Shown here: positions 7,334-15,837 of the stretch, in pieces
Position numbering within the stretch: the stretch's first letter is position 1
How the letters are laid out: every line of letters starts with the position of its first letter
Assembly (NCBI GenBank): GCA_024234265.1
Contig: JACKOM010000021.1
Location: forward strand, 1 to 33,010
Direction: 5' to 3'
DNA length: 33,010 nt
DNA from: Oceanospirillaceae bacterium
Lineage (GTDB): Bacteria; Pseudomonadota; Gammaproteobacteria; Pseudomonadales; Oceanobacteraceae
The notes under the pieces: model-generated
What the model was told of the DNA's origin: nothing
Database searches by the model: none
The model's input: the letters and a program-made list of their open reading frames with translations, nothing else
Position numbers and translations under genes: made by a program

Positions 7334-8594
7334 AGTTAGCTTTGCGGGCGATGTTGGCACCCAGCAACTGCAGTTTTTCTTCAATACATTCATAACCACG
7401 GTCGATGTGGTAAATGCGGTCCACCACTGTGGTGCCTTTGGCCGCCAGGGCCGCAATCACCAGACTGGCAGAAGCACGCAGGTCGGTTGCCATCACTGGC
7501 GCGCCTTTTAACTCTTCCACACCGTTCATGATCGCGGCGTTACCGTTGATGTGAATGTCAGCACCCATGCGGATTAATTCAGGGGCGTGCATAAAACGGT
7601 TTTCGAAAATGGTTTCGATCACAGTGGAGCTGCCGGTCGCCAGGGCGTTCATGGCCATGAACTGGGCCTGCATATCGGTTGGGAAAGCCGGATGCGGCGC
7701 AGTGCGGATGTTAACCGCTTTCGGGCGTTTGCCCTGCATGTCGAGGCTGATCCAGTCAGGGCCGGTTTCAATCACGGCGCCAGCTTCTTCGAGTTTCATC
7801 AGCACAGCTTCGAGCAGGTCGGCACGGGTATCTTTCACTTTGATTTTGCCGCCGGTGGCCGCTGCCGCCACCAGGTAGGTGCCGGTTTCAATACGGTCGG
7901 GCAGTACGTTGAACTGGCAACCTTTTAACTGTTCAACACCTTCAATGGTGATCATGTCGGTGCCGTGGCCAGTGATTTTGGCGCCCATGGCGATCAGGCA
8001 TTCGGCCAGGTCAACAATTTCAGGTTCTTTGGCGGCGTTTTCCAGCACTGTGGTGCCTTCGGCAAGGGCTGCGGCCATCAGCAGGTTTTCGGTGCCGGTT
8101 ACGGTCACGCAGTCCATATAAATGCGGGTACCCTTGAGGCGGCCATCCACTTTGGCATCGATGTAACCATCTACCACGTCAATCTGTGCGCCCATGGCCT
8201 GCAGACCTGCTATGTGGATATCCACCGGGCGGGAACCGATTGCACAGCCGCCAGGCAGGGAAACACGGGCCTGACCAAAACGGGCCACCAGGGGGCCAAG
8301 CACCAGGATGGAAGCACGCATGGTTTTCACCAGCTCGTAAGGAGCTGTGTAAGAAGAAATGCTGTTGGGGTTAATTTCAACATGCATGTCATCACCAATG
8401 GCCACATCAACGCCCATGGTGCCCAGCAGGTTGATCATGCTGGTGACATCGTGCAGGTGCGGCAGGTTACCCACTGTGGTCACGCCATCGGCCAGCAGGG
8501 TACAGGCAATAATCGGCAGTGCGGAGTTCTTTGCACCGGAAATGCGGATTTCGCCGCTTAAGGGTTTACCACCCTGGATGACTAACTTATCCAT
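7332..8594 (-). CDS. murA: UDP-N-acetylglucosamine 1-carboxyvinyltransferase
   Basis: 420 residues, full length. It transfers enolpyruvate from PEP to UDP-GlcNAc, the first committed step of peptidoglycan synthesis, in the cytoplasm. KNSALP at 22-27 and the active-site loop LPGGCAIGSRPVD with C117 (the residue attacked by fosfomycin) are present. The TAG stop (7332-7334) coincides with the edge of the repeat element at 7003-7333, so the last codon context may have been set by that insertion. It is downstream of ibaG in the mla-ibaG-murA order that is standard in gammaproteobacteria. Confidence 0.97.
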   Translation of the reverse strand: MDKLVIQGGKPLSGEIRISGAKNSALPIIACTLLADGVTTVGNLPHLHDVTSMINLLGTMGVDVAIGDDMHVEINPNSISSYTAPYELVKTMRASILVLGPLVARFGQARVSLPGGCAIGSRPVDIHIAGLQAMGAQIDVVDGYIDAKVDGRLKGTRIYMDCVTVTGTENLLMAAALAEGTTVLENAAKEPEIVDLAECLIAMGAKITGHGTDMITIEGVEQLKGCQFNVLPDRIETGTYLVAAAATGGKIKVKDTRADLLEAVLMKLEEAGAVIETGPDWISLDMQGKRPKAVNIRTAPHPAFPTDMQAQFMAMNALATGSSTVIETIFENRFMHAPELIRMGADIHINGNAAIMNGVEELKGAPVMATDLRASASLVIAALAAKGTTVVDRIYHIDRGYECIEEKLQLLGANIARKAN

Positions 8595-8613
8595 TCACTG
8601 AGTACCGTAAAAA

Positions 8614-8853
8614 TTAAGGCTTTTCTGCCCATTGGGCAGGGGTATAGGTTTTGATGATCACTGCGTGGATAGTGCCATCGGCAATCTTTTCTTTCAGTGC
8701 GGCGTACACATATTGCTGACGTTTTACGGCGTTCAGGCCTTCAAAGGCATCACCGATAACGGTGATTTCGTGGTGATAACCATCACCACCGACTTTGATC
8801 TCACATCCTGCGAGTTTGGATTCCAGAAGTGATTGGATTTCTTGCGGCGTCAT
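8614..8853 (-). CDS. ibaG: BolA-family protein IbaG
   Basis: 79 residues with a BolA fold: MTPQEIQSLLESKLAGCEIKV followed by a helix-strand pattern ending in IHAVIIKTYTPAQW. BolA/IbaG proteins pair with monothiol glutaredoxins to handle iron-sulfur clusters. The location between mlaB and murA is the classical one for ibaG (yrbA). The GGAGA ribosome site six bases before the ATG fits. It ends 19 nt before murA. Confidence 0.93.
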   Translation of the reverse strand: MTPQEIQSLLESKLAGCEIKVGGDGYHHEITVIGDAFEGLNAVKRQQYVYAALKEKIADGTIHAVIIKTYTPAQWAEKP

Positions 8854-8948
8854 GGACGTCTCCAGCGACGGATCAGAAAAAAGAAAGGCGGGGATTGTAT
8901 CCGAAAACTTAAGCCTTGGCTAAGGCATCGACGGGCGATGCTCCGCTT

Positions 8949-9236
8949 TCAGCTAATCAGGCTGCCTAAACCACTGACCTTCAGCACCCGTTGCAGGTGC
9001 GGGGGCATATTGACCAGTTGAAAATCCTTTTGCTGGCTTTTGGCATAACGTAACCAGGCAATAAACAGCGCAGCGGCGGCACTGCCGGCGCGGCCTACCG
9101 CACTGCAATCCACCGCCAGCTGTGTTTGTTGATCCAGCAGGGCAAAACCTTCATTACGCAGGGCCACAACGGAATCAAAATCGATATCCCCCTGCAAAAG
9201 CACCTGCCCTTCACTCTGTTTCATCAGCTGAGTCAT
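8949..9236 (-). CDS. mlaB: STAS-domain protein MlaB
   Basis: 95 residues forming one STAS domain, with the conserved DCSAVGRAGSAAAALFIAWL stretch around 44-63. MlaB binds the ATPase MlaF and is needed for activity of the MlaFEDB complex, which moves phospholipids between the membranes. A very strong AAGGAGG site lies seven bases upstream of the ATG. The gene begins inside the end of mlaC (26-nt overlap), so translation is coupled. Confidence 0.9.
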   Translation of the reverse strand: MTQLMKQSEGQVLLQGDIDFDSVVALRNEGFALLDQQTQLAVDCSAVGRAGSAAAALFIAWLRYAKSQQKDFQLVNMPPHLQRVLKVSGLGSLIS

Positions 9237-9867
9237 GGCCCGCCTCCTTGGTATTGATGCCCGCTTTTAATACATTTTCCCAGGCATCAATCGCGGCGGT
9301 GACACCGCCCTTTTCATCCACCAGCCGCGCAAACTGATCGCGGAATAACTGGCCCACGTTAATGCCGTTAATAATCACATTCTGGATTAACCATGTATTT
9401 TGTTTGGCATTGAAATACAGGCTTTGTGTAATGGGAAATATCTGTCCGGCGGCGGTGACCACTTCAAAATCCACCAGGGTATTTTTTTCACTTTGGTTGG
9501 AGGTGCGCAGGGGCAGCATATTGATTTTGTAATCGGTAAATTCAATCAGGCCGCGGGCATAGGTATTGAGCAGGCTTTGTTTAAAAACCCCTATAAACCG
9601 GCTGCGCTCGGCATCACTGGCGTTGCGGTAATGTTTGGCCATCACCCGCCGCGCAATGCGATCAAAATCCAGCACCGGGGACAGGGTTACATCGATTTTT
9701 GCGGCAAAAACCTCAGGCTGAGTCTGATAAAGGGCACGGGATTCATTAATCACCGCAAGGGTTTTCTGAATCGTATTATCCACCAGCTGATGGGCCGCGG
9801 CAGGATCGGCATCCGCCCAAACCTGCGCACAACACAGCAACAGAATGCCGCAGCAGAAGCGCATCAT
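9211..9867 (-). CDS. mlaC: Periplasmic phospholipid-binding protein MlaC
   Basis: 218 residues. Residues 1-18 form a clear signal peptide (hydrophobic FCCGILLLCCAQVWA with cleavage after AWA/ADA-like residues). The rest is the MlaC (Ttg2D) fold, with DFDRIARRVMAKHYRNAS and QNVIINGINVGQLFRDQF as typical signatures. It ferries phospholipids across the periplasm between the outer-membrane MlaA complex and inner-membrane MlaFEDB. The start overlaps the mlaD stop (ATGA-type, 9864-9867). Confidence 0.94.
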   Translation of the reverse strand: MMRFCCGILLLCCAQVWADADPAAAHQLVDNTIQKTLAVINESRALYQTQPEVFAAKIDVTLSPVLDFDRIARRVMAKHYRNASDAERSRFIGVFKQSLLNTYARGLIEFTDYKINMLPLRTSNQSEKNTLVDFEVVTAAGQIFPITQSLYFNAKQNTWLIQNVIINGINVGQLFRDQFARLVDEKGGVTAAIDAWENVLKAGINTKEAGHDSADETE

Positions 9868-10322
9868 TGTGCGGCACTCTTACTAAACAGGAATTTGCCA
9901 ATCAGCTCCTCAAGCACAATCGCGGATTGGGTATCTTCGATTTTATCACCGTCTTTGAGGGTTTCTTCCTCTGCACCTACGGTCAGACCTATGTATTTTT
10001 CCCCCAGCAAACCCGCCGTGAGAATGGAGGCAGAAGTATCGGTGGAAAGGGGCACTGATTTATCAATCGCCATGGTCACGACCGCGACATAATCTTTGGT
10101 ATCCAGGCGGATATTCGTCACCCGGCCAATGGTCACCCCTGACATGGACACCTTAGCGCGCTCCCCCAGCCCGGCGATATTTTCAAAGCGCGCGGTGATG
10201 TTATAGGTACTGTTTTCAGCCTGATAACTCAAACCACTGACCTTAAACGCCAGCAGAATCAGGGTAATGGCACCGGCCACCATAAATGCGCCTACGGCCA
10301 GCTCCAGTTTTTTACTGTTCAT
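9864..10322 (-). CDS. mlaD: MCE-domain protein MlaD
   Basis: 152 residues: a single transmembrane anchor at about 7-27 and one MCE domain (GLGERAKVSMSGVTIGRVTNI and LLGEKYIGLTVG). MlaD forms the periplasmic hexameric ring of the MlaFEDB transporter. Its ATG lies one base beyond the mlaE stop, and its end overlaps mlaC, consistent with a tightly coupled operon. Confidence 0.95.
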   Translation of the reverse strand: MNSKKLELAVGAFMVAGAITLILLAFKVSGLSYQAENSTYNITARFENIAGLGERAKVSMSGVTIGRVTNIRLDTKDYVAVVTMAIDKSVPLSTDTSASILTAGLLGEKYIGLTVGAEEETLKDGDKIEDTQSAIVLEELIGKFLFSKSAAQ

Positions 10323-10323
10323 C

Positions 10324-11106
10324 TCAAAAGCCCCCCAGCATCACTGCCGTTAAAATAAAATCCAGACCCAATACTAATAATGAAGACAGCACCACTGTAT
10401 TAGTGGTGGCGCGGCCAATACCTTCTGATGTGGGGGTGCAATCATGACCCTGAAATACCGCCACCCAGGTCACCGCCAGACCAAAAATCACACTTTTAAT
10501 CAGGCCTTTAACCACATCATCGTAAAACACCACGGAAGCCTGCATGTTGCCCCAGTAGGAACCGTCATACACACCCAGCATATCGATCGCCACCAGCGCA
10601 CCACCCCAGATACCCACCAGACTGAACATAGCAGCGAGCACGGGCATCACCAGAAAACCAGCCCACAGGCGCGGCGCAATAATGCGCTGCATAGGGTCGA
10701 CCCCCATCATCTCCATGGCGGACAACTGCTCGGTGGCTTTCATCAGGCCAATCTCTGCGGTTAATGCTGAACCTGCCCGCCCGGCAAATAACAGTGCGGT
10801 AACTACAGGGCCAAATTCACGCAACAGGGATAAAGCCACCATTTGTCCGAGGGCTTCTTCCGAACCAAACGACACCAGAATGTTGTAACCCTGCAGGCCC
10901 AGTACCATGCCGACAAACAAACCGGCCACCAGAATAATCACTAGGGATAACACCCCGAGGTTATACATCTGGCGCACAATCCGTGCGGCGACTGCCTTTG
11001 AATTTCTGCCCGGGTTGATACCGCGGATTAAAAAGACCCCCGCGCGGCCAATGCTGGCGGCACTCGCCAGGCCAGTACGGCCCAATGACTGAATCTGCTC
11101 AAACAT
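10324..11106 (-). CDS. mlaE: ABC transporter permease MlaE
   Basis: Polytopic MlaE/YrbE permease. I start it at the ATG at 11106 (MFEQIQSLGRTG), which has GGGGAG seven bases upstream and gives 260 residues, the length of E. coli MlaE. A longer reading frame to 11202 would run deep into mlaF with no ribosome site. Family signatures include FGPVVTALLFAGRAGSALTAEIG and the LGLDFILTAVM C-terminus. It is the membrane channel of the phospholipid transporter. It overlaps mlaF by 8 nt. Confidence 0.95.
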   Translation of the reverse strand: MFEQIQSLGRTGLASAASIGRAGVFLIRGINPGRNSKAVAARIVRQMYNLGVLSLVIILVAGLFVGMVLGLQGYNILVSFGSEEALGQMVALSLLREFGPVVTALLFAGRAGSALTAEIGLMKATEQLSAMEMMGVDPMQRIIAPRLWAGFLVMPVLAAMFSLVGIWGGALVAIDMLGVYDGSYWGNMQASVVFYDDVVKGLIKSVIFGLAVTWVAVFQGHDCTPTSEGIGRATTNTVVLSSLLVLGLDFILTAVMLGGF

Positions 11107-11893
11107 CCAATAACTCCCCAAACAACGGCGCCGCAGGGTAATGGAACGCCACCGGACCATCGGGTTCGCCGTGCATAAACTGATGCACACGGGGATCATC
11201 ACTGGCCATCAGCTCGGCAGGTGTGCCCTGCGCAACAATTTTGCCGCCGGAAACAATACACACGTGGTCGGCAATACTGGTGGCTTCGGCCACATCATGG
11301 CTGACCAGAATACTGGTCATGCCCAGTGCATCATTCAGGTCACGGATTAATTTCACAATAATGCCCATTGAAATGGGGTCCTGCCCGGTGAAGGGTTCGT
11401 CATACATGATTAAATCCGGGTCCAGGGCAATGCTGCGCGCAAGGGCTGCGCGGCGCGCCATACCACCGGATAATTGCGCCGGCATTAACTGCGCAGCACC
11501 GCGTAAACCAACGGCCTCGAGTTTGAGCAGCACTAAATCGCGGACCATGGATTCGGGTAACTGGGTGTGTTCACGCAGGGGGAACGCGACGTTATCGAAC
11601 ACGGAAATATCAGTGAATAACGCGCCGGTCTGAAATAACAGACTCATGCGTTTACGCAGGGCAAATAATTCAGCGTGTTTTAAGGCGGGCACATTCAGGC
11701 CATCCACCACAATACTGCCGGAGTCGGGTTTAAGCTGGCCGCCAATCAGGCGTAACAAGGTGGTTTTACCTGTGCCGCTCGGGCCTAAAATAGCGGTGAC
11801 CTTACCCCGCGGGATGCGCAGACTGGCACCATCGTAGATACGCCGCTCACCACGGCTGAATACCAGATCCGTAATCTGAATAAAATCTGTCAC
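11099..11893 (-). CDS. mlaF: ABC transporter ATPase MlaF
   Basis: 264 residues beginning at a GTG. Walker A is GPSGTGKTT near 37-45, the signature is LSGGMARRAALAR, and Walker B is DLIMYDEPFTGQDP. The C-terminal tail (GPVAFHYPA) matches the MlaB-contacting tail of MlaF. It drives MlaFEDB phospholipid transport and is the first gene of the mla operon. It is divergent from yrbG across 138 bp, which should hold both promoters, although I could not pick clear elements. Confidence 0.96.
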   Translation of the reverse strand: MTDFIQITDLVFSRGERRIYDGASLRIPRGKVTAILGPSGTGKTTLLRLIGGQLKPDSGSIVVDGLNVPALKHAELFALRKRMSLLFQTGALFTDISVFDNVAFPLREHTQLPESMVRDLVLLKLEAVGLRGAAQLMPAQLSGGMARRAALARSIALDPDLIMYDEPFTGQDPISMGIIVKLIRDLNDALGMTSILVSHDVAEATSIADHVCIVSGGKIVAQGTPAELMASDDPRVHQFMHGEPDGPVAFHYPAAPLFGELLDV

Positions 11894-12031
11894 AACGCCA
11901 GCCCGTCCTTAGCCCTAAACAGGGCACTGTCGCATCGCCTTCTGCCCCAACCCTGCGCAGAGGTTTTGTTCGTTCAACAAAGCCAGTAGAATGCCAGCTT
12001 TCTTTATCTCTTCGCAAACAGGATATCCCCC

Positions 12032-12994
12032 ATGCTTCTTGCATTACTCGCCATCGTTACGGGCCTGGTTATCCTGGTATGGAGTGCCGACAAATTTGTC
12101 ATTGGTGCCGCCGCCACCGCCCGGCATTTTGGCATGTCACCATTACTGGTGGGCATGACCATAGTCGCCATGGGCACATCGGCACCGGAAATGTTTGTCA
12201 GCACCATGGCAGCCATCGACGGCGCGGGCAATCTGGCAATTGGTAACGCAATTGGTTCCAACATTGTGAATATCGGCCTGGTGCTGGGTTTTACCGCCAT
12301 GCTCGCGCCATTGCCCATTCAGGGCAAAATGCTGCGCAAAGAAATTCCGATTCTGCTGTTAGTAACAGTGATTGCCGGCCTGGTGATTCAGGATTTAATT
12401 CTCTCCTTCTGGGATGCCATCATCATGTTCAGCTGCATGGTGGTCACCCTTTATTGGTTATTCCGCGAAGAAGCCGAAGCCGGTATTGAAGTCATGGATG
12501 CCGAAGAAGCCGAAGAAATTGAACATACCAGTGGTAAAATGGCGGCACTCTGGTTAATCGCCGGCCTGGCCCTGTTAATGCTCAGCTCAAAAATGCTGGT
12601 ATGGGGCGCAGTGGAAGTCGCAACTTTCTTTGGCGTAAACGAATTAATTATTGGCCTGACCATAGTGGCCGTCGGCACCAGCCTGCCGGAATTTGCCGCT
12701 ACCTTAGCCAGTGCCCGCAAGGGCCACCACGACATCGCGATTGGCAACGTGGTGGGTTCGAACATATTTAATTTATTGGCGGTCATGCCTATTCCGGGCC
12801 TGTTTGGCAACCTTGCAATACAGCCCGCTGCTTTATACCGCGACTACAGTATGATGCTAGCCATCACTCTGGTGCTGGTCGTATTTATTTATGCATTCCG
12901 TCAATCCGGTAAAGTCGGGCGTGGAGCCGGTTTTGCCCTGTTTGGCGGATACCTGGCCTACACGGCATATTTAATATCCCAGGCACAGGTTTAA
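12032..12994 (+). CDS. yrbG: Calcium/sodium antiporter of the YrbG family
   Basis: 320 residues, about ten membrane segments. The two alpha-repeats of CaCA exchangers are plain: GMTIVAMGTSAPEMFVS near 46-62 with GNAIGSNIVNIG, and GLTIVAVGTSLPEFAAT with GNVVGSNIFNLL in the second half. An acidic cytoplasmic loop (EVMDAEEAEEIEH) links the halves. AGGA about nine bases upstream supports the ATG. Position at the head of the kdsD-lptCAB operon, divergent from mla, is the same as in E. coli. Confidence 0.93.
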   Translation: MLLALLAIVTGLVILVWSADKFVIGAAATARHFGMSPLLVGMTIVAMGTSAPEMFVSTMAAIDGAGNLAIGNAIGSNIVNIGLVLGFTAMLAPLPIQGKMLRKEIPILLLVTVIAGLVIQDLILSFWDAIIMFSCMVVTLYWLFREEAEAGIEVMDAEEAEEIEHTSGKMAALWLIAGLALLMLSSKMLVWGAVEVATFFGVNELIIGLTIVAVGTSLPEFAATLASARKGHHDIAIGNVVGSNIFNLLAVMPIPGLFGNLAIQPAALYRDYSMMLAITLVLVVFIYAFRQSGKVGRGAGFALFGGYLAYTAYLISQAQV

Positions 12995-13027
12995 CCTATT
13001 CCATTAATAAGAAGTACAGGCCCCCTT

Positions 13028-14005
13028 ATGTCGAGCAGTTTTGATTACACCAGCATTGTTAAACGCGCCATTCAAATGGAAATGGATGCCGTGGCTGCAC
13101 TCCTGAAACGACTGGATAGCGCAAAAGTACAAAAAGCCTGCGAATTACTCATGTCCTGCAAGGGCAAAATTGTCGTTATCGGCATGGGTAAATCCGGGCA
13201 CATTGGTAATAAACTGGCCGCAACCCTGGCCAGCACCGGCAGCCCTGCTTTTTTTGTGCACCCGGGTGAAGCCAGCCACGGTGATATGGGCATGATCACC
13301 AAACATGATGTGGTGATTTTATTATCCAACTCAGGGGAAACCGCTGAAGTCACCAGCCTCATTCCACTTTTCAAGCGCCTGAATATTCCAATGGTTGCCA
13401 TGAGCGGCCGCGATACTTCCACCCTGGCTATTTCCGCTGATGTACACCTCAACGTGGGCGTTGAACAGGAAGCCTGCCCGCTGGATTTAGCGCCAACCTC
13501 AAGCACCACCGTGACCCTGGTGATGGGTGATGCTCTGGCCATTGGTTTACTCGAAGCACGCGGTTTTACTGCCGAAGATTTTGCGTTTTCCCACCCCGGT
13601 GGCAGCCTTGGCCGTAAACTGCTGCTGAAAGTGAAAAACATCATGCACTGCGGCGCACAAATTCCAAAAGTAAAACCCGAAACCCTGATCAAAGATGCCC
13701 TGCTGGAAATCACCAGCAAAGGCCTGGGCATGACAACCGTGGTGGACGATCACGATAAACTCGTGGGCATTTTTACCGATGGCGATTTACGCCGCGCCCT
13801 CGATAAAGACATCGACGTGCACAATGTGATTATCAAAGATGTGATGACCACAACCTCCACCACCATCAATGCAGAAATGCTGGCGGCGGAAGCCCTGCAA
13901 ATTATGGAAAGCAAAAAAATCAATGCGCTGACCGCCATTGATGAAAACGGTCGCCCCAGCGGTGTGATTAACATGCATGATCTGCTGCGTGCCGGTGTTA
14001 TTTAA
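13028..14005 (+). CDS. kdsD: Arabinose-5-phosphate isomerase
   Basis: 325 residues: an N-terminal SIS sugar-isomerase domain (VIGMGKSGHIGNKLAATLASTGSPA, HPGEASHGD) followed by two CBS domains from about residue 205. It makes arabinose 5-phosphate from ribulose 5-phosphate, the first step towards Kdo for lipopolysaccharide. The stop overlaps the lptC start by one base (TAATG). In most relatives kdsC (Kdo-8-phosphate phosphatase) lies between these two genes; here it is absent. Confidence 0.95.
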   Translation: MSSSFDYTSIVKRAIQMEMDAVAALLKRLDSAKVQKACELLMSCKGKIVVIGMGKSGHIGNKLAATLASTGSPAFFVHPGEASHGDMGMITKHDVVILLSNSGETAEVTSLIPLFKRLNIPMVAMSGRDTSTLAISADVHLNVGVEQEACPLDLAPTSSTTVTLVMGDALAIGLLEARGFTAEDFAFSHPGGSLGRKLLLKVKNIMHCGAQIPKVKPETLIKDALLEITSKGLGMTTVVDDHDKLVGIFTDGDLRRALDKDIDVHNVIIKDVMTTTSTTINAEMLAAEALQIMESKKINALTAIDENGRPSGVINMHDLLRAGVI

Positions 14006-14562
14006 TGCGTAAACGCTTTCTGTTTATGCTGTTGATCAGCGCTGTGTTTGCCGGTCGTTATTTTATGGACGACATCAGCAAACGCAGCACGGCTTTTTTT
14101 GCCGGTGAAAAAATTGCGGAACCCGATTACATCATGTCGGGTCTGCACTTTGATAAATATGACAGCAAGGGCACATTAACCCAGCAGATCGAAGCCAGCA
14201 GTGCAGAACACGTACCCCAGGATGGCAGCACATTATTTAAAGACCCCAAAATTACCCTGCGTGAAGGCGAGCAGGCAAAATGGGGCGTGAATGCATTACA
14301 GGCCAGCCTGGTGAGTGAACAGTCACTGCAACTCAACGGTAAAGTTCATGTGATGCCATTATCGGCACAGGAATCGGCCTACAGTCTGCAAACGGAATCC
14401 CTGTTCATTGATCTGAAAGCCGAAACAGCGAATACTCAGGAGCCTGTCACCATTACCAGCAATCGTTCGCAGCTGGATGCCACCGGTATGACACTTTCTA
14501 TGCGTGAGCAAAAAATTGAACTGCTCTCCAATGTACGAGGACGACATGACCCGCTTCACTAA
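14005..14562 (+). CDS. lptC: LPS export protein LptC
   Basis: 185 residues: one N-terminal membrane segment (about 4-20) and a periplasmic beta-jellyroll domain with the family pattern YIMSGLHFDKYDSKGTLTQQI. LptC bridges the LptBFG transporter and LptA in the transenvelope LPS bridge. It directly follows kdsD by a one-base overlap and overlaps lptA by 17 nt. Confidence 0.93.
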   Translation: MRKRFLFMLLISAVFAGRYFMDDISKRSTAFFAGEKIAEPDYIMSGLHFDKYDSKGTLTQQIEASSAEHVPQDGSTLFKDPKITLREGEQAKWGVNALQASLVSEQSLQLNGKVHVMPLSAQESAYSLQTESLFIDLKAETANTQEPVTITSNRSQLDATGMTLSMREQKIELLSNVRGRHDPLH

Positions 14563-15067
14563 TTGCATTGCCGCCCTGCTTGCAGGATTGTGCATGTCAC
14601 AGGCGCAGGCATTACCGGAAGATGCCGAACAGGAAATCCATATCGCATCCAACAGTGCTTCCTATGATCGTCAGTCCGGCGTACTGATTTACACCGGCAA
14701 CGTGCAGATGGAACAGGGCACATTAAAAATGCGCGCAGATAAAATCACCGTATTACGCACCGATAAAGGCCTGGAAAAAGTGATTGCCGAAGGCAAAACC
14801 GCGCAATACGAGCAGATTCTCAACGAAGGCGAAGCTGTTACCCACGCCTACGGTGAGACCATTATTTACCAGGCTGATATTGAAAAACTCACCCTGCTGA
14901 AAAAAGCCGGCCTCGAGCGTCAGGGCAATTTATTTACCGGGCAAAAAATTGTTTATCTGATCAAAGATCAGAAAATTCAGGCCGCCGGGGAAAACCCAGA
15001 GCAAGCCCCCGATAAAGACGGCCGTATCCGCATGGTTATTCAGCCCCAGAAAAAAGATAAAAAATAA
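14546..15067 (+). CDS. lptA: LPS transport periplasmic protein LptA
   Basis: I choose the ATG at 14546 (MTRFTNCIAALLAGL), which has ACGAGG five bases upstream and yields a normal signal peptide cleaved near SQAQA; upstream starts at 14504 or 14531 would spoil it. The protein is 173 residues. The mature part shows OstA-like repeats (IHIASNSASYDRQSGVLIYTGNVQMEQGTLKMRADKI in outline) and a Lys-rich tail. LptA forms the periplasmic bridge that carries LPS to LptDE. Confidence 0.93.
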   Translation: MTRFTNCIAALLAGLCMSQAQALPEDAEQEIHIASNSASYDRQSGVLIYTGNVQMEQGTLKMRADKITVLRTDKGLEKVIAEGKTAQYEQILNEGEAVTHAYGETIIYQADIEKLTLLKKAGLERQGNLFTGQKIVYLIKDQKIQAAGENPEQAPDKDGRIRMVIQPQKKDKK

Positions 15068-15072
15068 TCCCT

Positions 15073-15798
15073 ATGGCGATTTTAAAAGCACAGAATCTGG
15101 CAAAAAGTTATGGCCAGCGTCAGGTAGTGAAAGATGTTTCCCTGAGCATCGAAAGCGGCCAGATTGTGGGGCTGCTCGGTCCTAACGGCGCAGGTAAAAC
15201 CACCTGTTTTTATATGATTGTGAATCTGGTGAATGCCGACAAAGGTAAAATCACCATAGACGGTGATGACATCACAGATCTGCCCATGCACGGGCGTGCC
15301 CAAAAAGGCATTGGCTATTTACCCCAGGAAGCGTCTATCTTCCGTAAGATGACAGTCGCCAATAACATTCTGGCCATTCTTGAAACCCGTAAAGAGCTGA
15401 GCCGTGCACAACGCCATGAAAAACTCGAGAGCCTGCTCAACGAGTTTCATATTCAGCATATCCGCGACAGTCTGGGTATGGCGTTGTCCGGTGGTGAACG
15501 CCGCCGGGTGGAAATCGCCCGCGCACTGGCGGCAGATCCGGCCTTTATTTTATTGGACGAACCTTTTGCGGGTGTTGACCCTATTTCCGTCAACGACATC
15601 AAAAGCATCGTAAAACAGTTAAAAAACAGAGGCTTAGGCGTACTCATCACAGACCACAACGTGCGTGAAACGCTTGATATCTGCGAAAAAGCTTATATTG
15701 TGGGCAATGGACATATCATTGCAGAAGGGAATGCCGAAACAGTTCTCGCCAACCAGCAGGTAAAAGATATATATCTGGGTAACGATTTTCGGTTATAA
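15073..15798 (+). CDS. lptB: LPS export ATPase LptB
   Basis: 241 residues. Walker A is GPNGAGKTT near 37-45, the signature LSGGERRRVEIARAL, and Walker B FILLDEPFAGVDP. The C-terminal VKDIYLGNDFRL is characteristic of LptB. It is the cytoplasmic ATPase powering LptB2FG extraction of LPS. It starts 5 nt after lptA. Confidence 0.97.
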   Translation: MAILKAQNLAKSYGQRQVVKDVSLSIESGQIVGLLGPNGAGKTTCFYMIVNLVNADKGKITIDGDDITDLPMHGRAQKGIGYLPQEASIFRKMTVANNILAILETRKELSRAQRHEKLESLLNEFHIQHIRDSLGMALSGGERRRVEIARALAADPAFILLDEPFAGVDPISVNDIKSIVKQLKNRGLGVLITDHNVRETLDICEKAYIVGNGHIIAEGNAETVLANQQVKDIYLGNDFRL

Positions 15799-15837
15799 CC
15801 GTTACACGAAGTCGGGTTAAGGATTAAGCAGTAATCT

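Noticed and set aside
7965..8561. 198-codon plus-strand frame opposite murA
   Set aside because: It is the antisense shadow of murA, rich in His and Gln as complementary frames often are, with no domain or ribosome site.
9400..10092. 230-codon plus-strand frame opposite mlaC and mlaD
   Set aside because: Both minus-strand genes are certain and tightly coupled; the opposite frame has no recognisable feature.
10324..11202. Longer mlaE from 11202
   Set aside because: It would overlap mlaF by about 100 bp with no ribosome site; the 11106 start gives the normal 260-residue length.
13072..13731. 219-codon minus-strand frame inside kdsD
   Set aside because: kdsD is complete with SIS and CBS domains; the frame is a shadow.
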